DNA of 64,000 bases from NCBI GenBank assembly GCA_022509165.1, contig JAFLTT010000013.1, forward strand, positions 1 through 64,000, written 5' to 3'. Positions 1 to 6,916 of the stretch are shown here, piece by piece. The position numbers were made by a program, and so were the translations under genes. Source of the DNA: Muribaculaceae bacterium (GTDB lineage: Bacteria > Bacteroidota > Bacteroidia > Bacteroidales > Muribaculaceae). The notes beneath the pieces were generated by a model, which did not search any database, had not been told where the DNA came from, and was given only the letters and a program-made list of their open reading frames with translations. How positions within the stretch are numbered: position 1 is the first letter of the stretch; each line of letters begins with the position of its first letter.

Positions 1-113
1 TTTAGGTAGGAATAGGCTTGTGATTGAGAAAGATTATAACGTTTTGCAAAAGCCGCAATGCAGACTATCAAATATTCTATTTGATTATATTTTTTTCTGT
101 CGATAGTCTCCAT
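1..113 (-). CDS. DUF3791-like small protein, N-terminal part only (runs off the left edge)
   Basis: An ATG at 113-111 on the minus strand opens a frame with no stop up to the window edge, giving 37 codons. It begins METIDRKKYNQIEYLIV and continues with AFAKRYNLSQSQAYSYL. The pattern of a short basic start, an IEY-hydrophobic helix, AFAK and an S-QAYSYL helix is what I know from the N-terminus of DUF3791 proteins (about 70-75 aa) of gut Bacteroidetes and Clostridia. Such genes often sit beside DUF3990 genes, a pairing that looks like a toxin-antitoxin module; that role is inference here because the partner would lie outside the window. The gene starts just past the 3' end of tRNA-Leu, a common landing site for accessory DNA. 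Two direct 10-bp repeats lie directly upstream. Confidence 0.6.
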   Translation of the reverse strand, partial: METIDRKKYNQIEYLIVCIAAFAKRYNLSQSQAYSYL

Positions 114-128
114 TTCTAAAATTTTGTT

Positions 129-149
129 GGTGCAAATTCGGTGCAAATT
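129..149. repeat. Two direct 10-bp repeats upstream of the DUF3791-like gene
   Basis: GGTGCAAATT occurs at 129-138 and again at 140-149, an 11-bp period or one helical turn. It sits 16-36 bp upstream of the minus-strand ATG at 113. The spacing and position suit an operator for a small autoregulated gene, but no binding protein can be named from the sequence. Confidence 0.4.
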
Positions 150-162
150 AATTTCTAAAAAA

Positions 163-197
163 ATAATTAAGCATCTGAAATTCAGATGCTTAATTAT
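163..197 (-). terminator. Rho-independent terminator of tRNA-Leu
   Basis: A perfect 17-bp inverted repeat (163-179 and 181-197, centre base 180) lies 9 bp beyond the 3' end of tRNA-Leu on the minus strand. It is followed in that direction by a run of T. Because it is symmetrical it could also act on transcripts arriving from the left. Confidence 0.8.
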
Positions 198-206
198 AAT
201 TCCGGG

Positions 207-287
207 TGCCCAGAACAGGACTCGAACCTGCACGCCTCTCAGCACTCGCACCTGAAACGAGCGCGTCTACCATTCCGCCACCTGGGC
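207..287 (-). tRNA. tRNA-Leu (anticodon CAG)
   Basis: Read on the minus strand, the sequence folds as a class II tRNA. The acceptor stem GCCCAGG pairs with TCTGGGC, the D-arm has the GGTAGAC element, and the anticodon loop TTCAGGT sits on a five-pair stem (CTCGT/GCGAG). A long variable arm is present, and the T-loop is TTCGAGT. The discriminator base is A, as expected for leucine tRNAs. The bases after it are CCC, so the CCA end is not encoded and must be added enzymatically. Confidence 0.95.
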
Positions 288-500
288 CTATTGGGAATTG
301 TGAATGCAAATATATAGAAATATTTTTAAGTGAGGAAATTTGAAGGGTGAATTTTCATCCTGCATTTTCCTTGGGTCTATTTGAATTTTAGTATTTGAGG
401 TTTTTTCGTGAAATTTGTAGCCTGAAAATCAGAGACCATAGAGGATGAATGGGGTCGAGAGTTTTGGGGAAATTGTGGGTATGGTAAAAAATTTTAAGGT

Positions 501-1646
501 ATGAAAATTGATGTAGAATTGGCAGAGGGACTGAAAACTCCACTGTATTATTATGACAAGGCCTTGTTAGAGGCTACATTAGGTGAGATAAAGAGGTGTA
601 TCGCAGGGAAACCGGTGAAGGTGCACTATGCAGTGAAAGCAAATTGCAATCCGAAAGTGTTAAAGGTAATTGCCGATGCAGGGTTAGGAGCAGACTGTGT
701 GAGCGGACGGGAAGTTACCGCAGCCATCAAGGCCGGTTTCAGTCCTGATACAATATGCTATGCAGGCGTTGGGAAAACTGACCGCGAACTAATCCTGGGC
801 ATGAAGTCGGGTATAGCTTATTTCAATGTAGAAAGTCTGGAGGAACTTGAGGTGCTCGACCAGTTGGCCAAGGAATATGGTTACAAGCCAAGTGTGGCCC
901 TCCGTGTCAATCCCAACATCGACGCTCATACCCATCATTATATCACCACAGGGCTCGAGGAGAATAAGTTTGGCATACATCTTTCAATGCTTGACAAGGC
1001 TGTGGAGTACACACTTCAATCTCCAAACCTTGAACTTGTAGGCCTACATTTCCATATTGGCTCACAAATCACTGATATGGCGCCGTTTAAATACCTGTGT
1101 GAGAAGGTGAACGAACTTATAGCCAATTACAAGTCACGCGGCATAGAATTTAAGGTGATAAATGTGGGGGGTGGTCTCGGAATAGATTACGACGAACCGG
1201 ACAAAAATTCTATACCGGATTTCAAGGGTTATTTCGATACTCTTCTCAGCACACTCAAACTGGAGCCCGGTCAGGAGTTGCACTGCGAATTAGGTAGAGC
1301 CATCGTGGCACAATGCGGTGTGCTGATATCAAAGGTGACATATGTGAAAAAGGGAGTGGACCGTCAATTTATAATCCTTGATGCGGGCATGAACGATCTG
1401 ATGCGACCGGCCCTTTATGGCGCACACCATAAGATTGAGAATATCACAGCATCAGAGAATGCTCCCGTAGAGAAGTATGATGTTGCAGGCCCCATCTGTG
1501 AGTCGTCAGATGTATTCGGCAAAGATGAGATGCTGCCTTTAACTCGACGTGGCGACCTTATAGTACTACGTAGTGCAGGCGCATACGGTGAAAGCATGGC
1601 GAGCACTTATAATATCCGCACTTTGCCGGAGAGCGTGCTGGTGTAA
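501..1646 (+). CDS. lysA: Diaminopimelate decarboxylase
   Basis: This PLP enzyme decarboxylates meso-diaminopimelate to lysine, the last step of lysine synthesis, in the cytosol. The 381-aa length fits the alanine-racemase-fold decarboxylase family. The PLP lysine is K46 in HYAVKAN. HIGSQ, GGGLGIDY, ELGRAIV and CESSDVF follow in the order typical of LysA; the last carries the cysteine that completes the partner subunit's active site in the dimer. The start at 501 gives the usual KTPLYYYD N-terminus. No lysine-pathway gene is adjacent, and the gene looks monocistronic, convergent with the RND pump gene 33 bp beyond its stop. A 19-codon frame (445-504) ends on ATGA, overlapping this start codon. 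Confidence 0.95.
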   Translation: MKIDVELAEGLKTPLYYYDKALLEATLGEIKRCIAGKPVKVHYAVKANCNPKVLKVIADAGLGADCVSGREVTAAIKAGFSPDTICYAGVGKTDRELILGMKSGIAYFNVESLEELEVLDQLAKEYGYKPSVALRVNPNIDAHTHHYITTGLEENKFGIHLSMLDKAVEYTLQSPNLELVGLHFHIGSQITDMAPFKYLCEKVNELIANYKSRGIEFKVINVGGGLGIDYDEPDKNSIPDFKGYFDTLLSTLKLEPGQELHCELGRAIVAQCGVLISKVTYVKKGVDRQFIILDAGMNDLMRPALYGAHHKIENITASENAPVEKYDVAGPICESSDVFGKDEMLPLTRRGDLIVLRSAGAYGESMASTYNIRTLPESVLV

Positions 1647-1679
1647 GGGGGCAGAATGCTATGGCTTTAAGGGGCGTCG

Positions 1680-4600
1680 TCATCCGATGTGATGATGGCG
1701 TGGTTTACATTCCTTACACTCACACTCCTCCTTGATGTAACCCTTTTTCCCCATCAAAAAGTAGATAGAGGGCAAAAGCAACAAATTAAGTATCGTGCAT
1801 GATATCAGTCCTCCAAGAATCACGATTGCCATAGGAGCCTGAATCTCATTGCCCGGACTATCATACCTGAGAGCCAAAGGCACAAGTGCCAAGGCTGAAG
1901 AGAGACCCGTCATCAGTATAGGGTTGAGACGGTCGGCTGATCCTTTTATCACTCTATCTTCCAGAGGCATACATTGGTGAAGCAGCTGGTTGTAGTGAGA
2001 AATCAGCAACATACCGTTGCGTGTGGAAATACCCAGCAGAGAAATAAAACCTATAATGGCCGGAATGTTAAGGTCGCTGCGGGTAATCCAGAGAATCAGC
2101 ACTCCGCCTATTATAGCCAGCGGCATATTGAGCAGTATCACCAGTGATTCTCTCACGTCCCTAAACTCTGCATACAGAAGGAAGAAAATCAGCAAAATAG
2201 CACCCAGAGAAGCCAATAGGAGGATTCTCGATGCTTCCTGCTCGCTTTCAAACTGTCCTCCATAAGCCACATGATATCCTTCGGGCAACACTACATCCTG
2301 CTCTATATTTTCCCTGATATCATTCACTGCGCCCCGGAGATCACGACCGGTGATATTAGCAGACACTACAATTCTACGCGAGATATCCTCACGGTTAACC
2401 ATTCCAGGGCCCGAAGTGGAGACAATATCCGCCAAAGATGATAGAGGCACCTGACCTTCCGGAGTGTCAACAGTAAGATACAACAGGGATTCCAAAGTGG
2501 AATGATATTGTGGATCTACTTTAAGTGTAATATCATAAGGTGAAGTTCCGGCGTAGACTTTAGAAACAGGTTTCCCATTGATGGCAATTTCCACAAATTC
2601 TCCGAATTCCGGTAAAGTGATACCATACTTTGCAAGCATCTCGCGTTTAGGTTTGATTTCCAGTTCCGGGCGTGGAATCTGTTGCTCCACATTCACATCC
2701 ACCACACCGGGGACCTCCCCCATTGCCGCGGCAACCTGTTTACCCAAAGAGAAAAGTTTATCGAGATCCTCACCAAATATCTTTACGGCCACCTGCGCCT
2801 CATTTCCTGAAAGCATTGCATCGATACGGTGGCTGATTGGTTGCCCAATCTCAATATTCACTCCCGGAATTGTTGCCAGGCGTTGCCTCAAATCATGCTC
2901 CACCTCCTCTCTTTTTCTTCCCGCCAAAACATACGGAACTTCAATTTCCGACACATTCGACCCCAAAGAATGTTCATCCAGTTCCGCACGACCGGTTTTT
3001 CGAGCCGTGAGTGTAACTTCGGGTACCTCCCGGATAAGCCTTTCCGCCATTCTGCCGATACTGTCGCTTAGATCGAGTGAAATACCCGGGAGGGCACTCA
3101 CATTCACGGTAAAAGAACCCTCATTGAAGGATGGAAGGAAACTCCGGCCCAAAAAAGGGCTAACGGCAGCGGCAAAAATCAGGAAAGCTCCGGAAATTAT
3201 GAAAACCGGTAAAGGACGGTGGATAATTTTTTGGATCAATTTCCGATAAAAGCCAGCAAGTCTCTCACTGAGCCAGGGTAGTCTCTCAAGGCTTTTTTCA
3301 TTCTTGCCGCCACTCAACAGGAACACACAGAGCACAGGAGTGAGAGTGAGGGCCACTATCGTTGAAGCCATCAACGCTATTATAAAAGAGATGCCCAGAG
3401 GTATCAAGAGCCTCCCCTCCATGCCGGAAAGGAAAAAGAGTGGCAAGAAACTGGCAACTATTATCAATGAAGAGTTGAGGATAGGCATCCTTACCTCACG
3501 AGAAGCCTGGAACACCACCTCCATAGGATCTTTACGAGATTTGGAAGGCAACGAACGGTTTGCTCTAAGATGCCGGTAAACATTTTCCACATCTACTATG
3601 GCATCGTCTACGAGTGAGCCGATTGCTATTGCAATTCCCCCGAGCGTCATTGTATTGACAGAGAATCCGAGGGCATCTATTATGAGCAGAGTTATAATCA
3701 CCGACATGGGAATTGCCACAGCAGAAATCACAGTGGTGCGAACATTCATCAGGAATATAAAGAGCACCAGAATTACGAAAATAGCACCCTCGAAAAGTGA
3801 TACCTGCAGATTAGAGATGGAATTCCCGATGAAAGATGATTGCCTGAAAATCTCAGTATTTATATCTATTCCGGAGGGTAATGCCGGTGTGAGCTGGTCA
3901 AGTTTATCCAGTAGCCGATCTGTGAGAGCAATTGAACCTACACCGGGCTGCTTAGTCACCGTAATGAGCACGGCATTTTCAGAATTCAGGGAAGCCTTGC
4001 CAAGTTGGGGAGTCTTGGGAGCAAGCTTTATATCTGCGATATCCCTCAGAGGCACGGCAATACCGGTGGAAGCGACCACAGGAGTCTTGCCTAATTCTTC
4101 AATATCTCCGGTGGAAAGGCGCGCCTTTACCAGATATTCATTGTCATAATCATACAATACTCCACCCGACACGTTGGAATTGAATCCCTGAAGTGCGTCA
4201 GCCACATTGTTGATGGAAATACCTCTTGCCTTCATTTTCCCCGGAATAAGATTGATAGCATATTCCGTCACTTCTCCACCGATAACTGCCACCGATGAAA
4301 CACCGGCTACTGACAACAAAGCCGGACGCAATATACGATCGGCAACAGATCTCAATTCTCCTTGTGACACAGATTCAGAAGAAAGACCCACTATCAGGAT
4401 TTCTCCCAGTATGGATGAAGAGGGGCCCATAGTGGGATTACCTGCCTCGGGAGGCAATTCCGATGCAATAGCGGGAAGACGTTCGGCCACAAGTTGTCGT
4501 GCATCCTTTATATTAGTTTTCCAGTCGAACTCCACCCAAACCACAGAAAACCCCGGAGAGGAGGTACTTCTCACCCTTCTGACACCGGGAGCCCCATTGA

Positions 4601-4817
4601 GTGCAGTTTCAACCGGGAAAGTCACAAGTTGCTCAACTTCTTCCGGAGCCATACCTCCTGATTCAGTCATCACTACCACTGTAGGAGCATTGAGGTCGGG
4701 GAAAATATCCACCTCAGTTCTGAGCAGAGAATACATTCCGGCTGCCAGAATCAGGAAGCTGAGAAACAGAATCAGGAATCTGTTGTAGAGAGAAAAACGG
4801 ATAATTCTATCGAGCAC
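1680..4817 (-). CDS. Heavy-metal efflux RND pump, CusA/CzcA family
   Basis: This inner-membrane proton-driven RND transporter is of the heavy-metal (HME) type. Its 1045 aa match CusA/CzcA proteins. The N-terminus (LDRIIRFSLYNRFLILF) is the usual first membrane helix. TM4 carries acidic residues in GSLVDDAIVDVENVYRH, the proton-relay region of HME pumps. Two repeats of one large periplasmic domain plus six helices are evident. The only upstream start that keeps the first helix is GTG at 4817. The C-terminal tail is unusual: it ends with CECKECKPRHHHIG, a Cys/His cluster after the last helix and so expected in the cytoplasm. The adaptor gene lies upstream on the same strand, separated by a 253-bp tandem repeat block; no TolC partner is adjacent. 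The metal cannot be fixed from sequence. Confidence 0.9.
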   Translation of the reverse strand: MLDRIIRFSLYNRFLILFLSFLILAAGMYSLLRTEVDIFPDLNAPTVVVMTESGGMAPEEVEQLVTFPVETALNGAPGVRRVRSTSSPGFSVVWVEFDWKTNIKDARQLVAERLPAIASELPPEAGNPTMGPSSSILGEILIVGLSSESVSQGELRSVADRILRPALLSVAGVSSVAVIGGEVTEYAINLIPGKMKARGISINNVADALQGFNSNVSGGVLYDYDNEYLVKARLSTGDIEELGKTPVVASTGIAVPLRDIADIKLAPKTPQLGKASLNSENAVLITVTKQPGVGSIALTDRLLDKLDQLTPALPSGIDINTEIFRQSSFIGNSISNLQVSLFEGAIFVILVLFIFLMNVRTTVISAVAIPMSVIITLLIIDALGFSVNTMTLGGIAIAIGSLVDDAIVDVENVYRHLRANRSLPSKSRKDPMEVVFQASREVRMPILNSSLIIVASFLPLFFLSGMEGRLLIPLGISFIIALMASTIVALTLTPVLCVFLLSGGKNEKSLERLPWLSERLAGFYRKLIQKIIHRPLPVFIISGAFLIFAAAVSPFLGRSFLPSFNEGSFTVNVSALPGISLDLSDSIGRMAERLIREVPEVTLTARKTGRAELDEHSLGSNVSEIEVPYVLAGRKREEVEHDLRQRLATIPGVNIEIGQPISHRIDAMLSGNEAQVAVKIFGEDLDKLFSLGKQVAAAMGEVPGVVDVNVEQQIPRPELEIKPKREMLAKYGITLPEFGEFVEIAINGKPVSKVYAGTSPYDITLKVDPQYHSTLESLLYLTVDTPEGQVPLSSLADIVSTSGPGMVNREDISRRIVVSANITGRDLRGAVNDIRENIEQDVVLPEGYHVAYGGQFESEQEASRILLLASLGAILLIFFLLYAEFRDVRESLVILLNMPLAIIGGVLILWITRSDLNIPAIIGFISLLGISTRNGMLLISHYNQLLHQCMPLEDRVIKGSADRLNPILMTGLSSALALVPLALRYDSPGNEIQAPMAIVILGGLISCTILNLLLLPSIYFLMGKKGYIKEECECKECKPRHHHIG

Positions 4818-4823
4818 GGAGGG

Positions 4824-5076
4824 TTAAGTATTAAACAATAAACAGTAAACAATAAGTGGGTTACTTTTTTAAGTATTAAACAATAAACAGTAAACAATAA
4901 GTGAGGTACTTCTTTTAAGTAATAAACAATGAACAATAAACAATAAGTGAGGTACTTCTTTTAAGTAATAAACAATGAACGACATTAAGTATTAAACAGT
5001 GAACAATGAACAATAAGTGAGGTACTTAAGTGTTAAACAGTAAACAATGAACAATAAACAATAAGTGGGTTACTTA
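4824..5076. repeat. Tandem 46-bp AT-rich repeat block built from heptads (copy R1)
   Basis: Units beginning TTAAGTA or TAAGTA start at about 4824, 4870, 4916 and 4962 (an exact 46-bp period), then at 4986 after a truncated unit and at 5027. Each unit holds three or four heptads of the form AACAATA, AACAGTA or AACAATG and ends AAGTGAGGTACTT. It fills the whole gap between the adaptor and pump genes. Related blocks occur at 17020, 45350 and 46470. Confidence 0.9.
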
Positions 5077-5086
5077 AACTAGGGGA

Positions 5087-6217
5087 TTAGTGGTTGTGGG
5101 TGTGGGCAGGGGGGGCAATAGCTGACACTTCTACCATACGCAGGATGGAGGCACCTTTTGACACCACTCTCTCACCCTTGTTCAGACCCTCTTTTATCTC
5201 AATTCGTTCACCGTCGGAGGCTCCAGTCTTCACCAGTCTTTTTTCATATTCATCTTCATCGGTTGCCACATACACATACTTATTTCCTTGTATTTCTATT
5301 ATGCCTTCCCGTGGCAGAGAAATCACATTCTTCCTTGGCTCGCAGAGCAAGAAAACCTCTGCATAACCTCCGGGAGCTGTGATCGGGTCGGAGACAAAAG
5401 AGAAGTAAACAGGGATATAGCCATTAACCATTGCAGAAGAAGAACCGGAGTTTCTGCGTCCGTTCACATCCCTGAGTTTCACAATATTTGTGGATCCCTC
5501 AGGTATGAAGTTGGCCGACACAATTTCATGAAGATGTTTTGCCTCTCTGGCAGGCAAGTCTGCTTTGAGAACTTTCTCCGAATTTTTTGCCACCACGGCA
5601 ATTGATGTTCCAGCATCCACATACTCTCCACTCTTCACCATAAGATTCTGAATCATACCCTGCTGAGGAGAAATTACTGCCATAGCTCCGGAAGACACAG
5701 ATTTTCCTGCCAAAGCTTCGGCCTCCTTCCAGGCTCTTTCTGCTTCACGGAAAGTAGATGCAGTCACCAACCCCTCTTCAAATAAAGGTTTGAGACGTTC
5801 ATATTCCATCTTTGCAGCCTGTAGATTGGCATTTGCAGCCTGCACTACATCTCCTCCCTGCATTCCCTCGGTGGAAATAGATCCAATCTTTTCACCGGCC
5901 TTGACTTCTGTTCCTTCTGTGATACCATTTGCCAGTGTGAAAATACCGCTTTTTCGGGCAGTGAGAGTTGATACATCGGAAGGTGAGGCCTCTATAGAGC
6001 CGGAAGTCTTGAACACATCGTAAAAAGTATCAGGAGATACGGTTTCATATTCTATACCGAATTCTTCTGCCTGATGAGGTTCCATCACGATACCGTGATG
6101 CTGATGTGTTTCTTCCTCATGTTCATCCTCTTCATGAGAATGTGAATGTGAAGCATGTGAGCACCCCATAATGCTCATTATCAAAGGCAGATAGAGTAAG
6201 TGTGGGTTAAAACGCAT
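5087..6217 (-). CDS. RND efflux periplasmic adaptor lipoprotein with His-rich N-terminus
   Basis: This membrane-fusion protein would link the inner-membrane RND pump to an outer-membrane channel. It is about 376 aa from the ATG at 6217; a TTG two codons upstream is less likely. A short hydrophobic stretch ends in SIMGC, a lipobox, so the protein should be lipid-anchored in the periplasm. The mature N-terminus (SHASHSHSHEED, then HEEETHQHHG) and the last residues (HTHNH) are histidine-rich, which suggests metal capture. Biotinyl-lipoyl-like halves and a coiled-coil hairpin (AANANLQAAKMEYERLKPL) are visible. A TATTTTTG box at 6247-6240 lies 22 nt upstream of the ATG. The pump gene follows after repeat block R1. 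Confidence 0.88.
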   Translation of the reverse strand: MRFNPHLLYLPLIMSIMGCSHASHSHSHEEDEHEEETHQHHGIVMEPHQAEEFGIEYETVSPDTFYDVFKTSGSIEASPSDVSTLTARKSGIFTLANGITEGTEVKAGEKIGSISTEGMQGGDVVQAANANLQAAKMEYERLKPLFEEGLVTASTFREAERAWKEAEALAGKSVSSGAMAVISPQQGMIQNLMVKSGEYVDAGTSIAVVAKNSEKVLKADLPAREAKHLHEIVSANFIPEGSTNIVKLRDVNGRRNSGSSSAMVNGYIPVYFSFVSDPITAPGGYAEVFLLCEPRKNVISLPREGIIEIQGNKYVYVATDEDEYEKRLVKTGASDGERIEIKEGLNKGERVVSKGASILRMVEVSAIAPPAHTHNH

Positions 6218-6239
6218 AAACAAAACAGGAATTACCGAG

Positions 6240-6247
6240 CAAAAATA
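6240..6247 (-). promoter_or_regulatory. Putative -7 box of the metal efflux operon
   Basis: TATTTTTG on the minus strand fits the Bacteroidetes -7 consensus TAnnTTTG, 22 nt before the adaptor ATG. No TTTG is found at the usual -33 distance, so the call rests on one box. Confidence 0.45.
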
Positions 6248-6311
6248 AAATTATTCAGACGCAACCCTGTTGCAAATTATTAGCAAGGGGAAAGATTTAG
6301 CGATAAATTTG

Positions 6312-6319
6312 TAACTTTG
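6312..6319 (+). promoter_or_regulatory. Putative -7 box for the carbonic anhydrase gene
   Basis: TAACTTTG fits TAnnTTTG and lies 57 nt upstream of the ATG at 6377. No convincing -33 TTTG is present. Confidence 0.5.
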
Positions 6320-6376
6320 ATTCCTATAATGAAAGGGCAAATTATAAATTCAGATATAGATTAAAAGACATAAAAT

Positions 6377-6916
6377 ATGAAAGAAGAATTATTGAAATTT
6401 AATGAAGAGTTTGTAAATAAAGAATGTTACAAACCATACATGACTTCAAAGTATCCCGATAAGAAGATAGCAATAGTGACCTGTATGGACACCCGCCTGG
6501 TAGAACTCCTTCCGGCGGCCTTAGGGATAAAGAACGGTGATGTGAAGATGATAAAGAATGCCGGAGGAATGATAGATAATCCATGGGATTCCACTATGCG
6601 TTCACTGCTTGTAGGAGTATATGAACTTGGAGTGGAAGAAATCATGATTATCGGGCACACAGAATGTGGGGTGCAATGCATGTCGGCTACAGAGATGCTT
6701 CATCTCATGAAAGAGAGAGGCATAACCGACGGCACCATAGATATGGTGGGCAGGTGCGGCATAGATCTTGAGAAATGGCTCACCGGTTTTAGCGACACTG
6801 CCCAGGCAGTGAAGGATACAGTGGAATTAGTGAGTAGGCATCCGTTGCTACCTGCCGGGATAGAAGTTACCGGCTACATCATGGATTCAGTGACCGGAAA
6901 GATAGAAGCTGTCTAA
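6377..6916 (+). CDS. Beta-class carbonic anhydrase
   Basis: This cytosolic zinc enzyme interconverts CO2 and bicarbonate. The 179-aa length is that of the short clade of beta-carbonic anhydrases. The zinc ligands are visible as C36 in VTCMDTRL (with the D38-R40 pair) and H94 and C97 in GHTECG. Bicarbonate supply would serve the carboxylations feeding the fumarate-reducing pathway of a succinate-producing anaerobe; this link is inference. The gene has its own -7 box. Its stop overlaps the stop of the convergent lipoprotein gene by 4 bp, leaving no room for a separate terminator between them. Confidence 0.93.
   Translation: MKEELLKFNEEFVNKECYKPYMTSKYPDKKIAIVTCMDTRLVELLPAALGIKNGDVKMIKNAGGMIDNPWDSTMRSLLVGVYELGVEEIMIIGHTECGVQCMSATEMLHLMKERGITDGTIDMVGRCGIDLEKWLTGFSDTAQAVKDTVELVSRHPLLPAGIEVTGYIMDSVTGKIEAV

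Noticed and set aside
1..500. Prophage or integrative element attachment site
   Set aside because: The tRNA is a suitable target, but no integrase or duplicated tRNA end is visible within the window, so no att site is called.
2578..3249. 223-codon plus-strand open frame
   Set aside because: It is entirely antisense to the conserved RND pump gene; its composition is the shadow of that gene and no family features are visible.
4824..5076. CRISPR array
   Set aside because: Repeats are contiguous AT-rich units of heptads with no unique spacers, and no cas gene is in the window.
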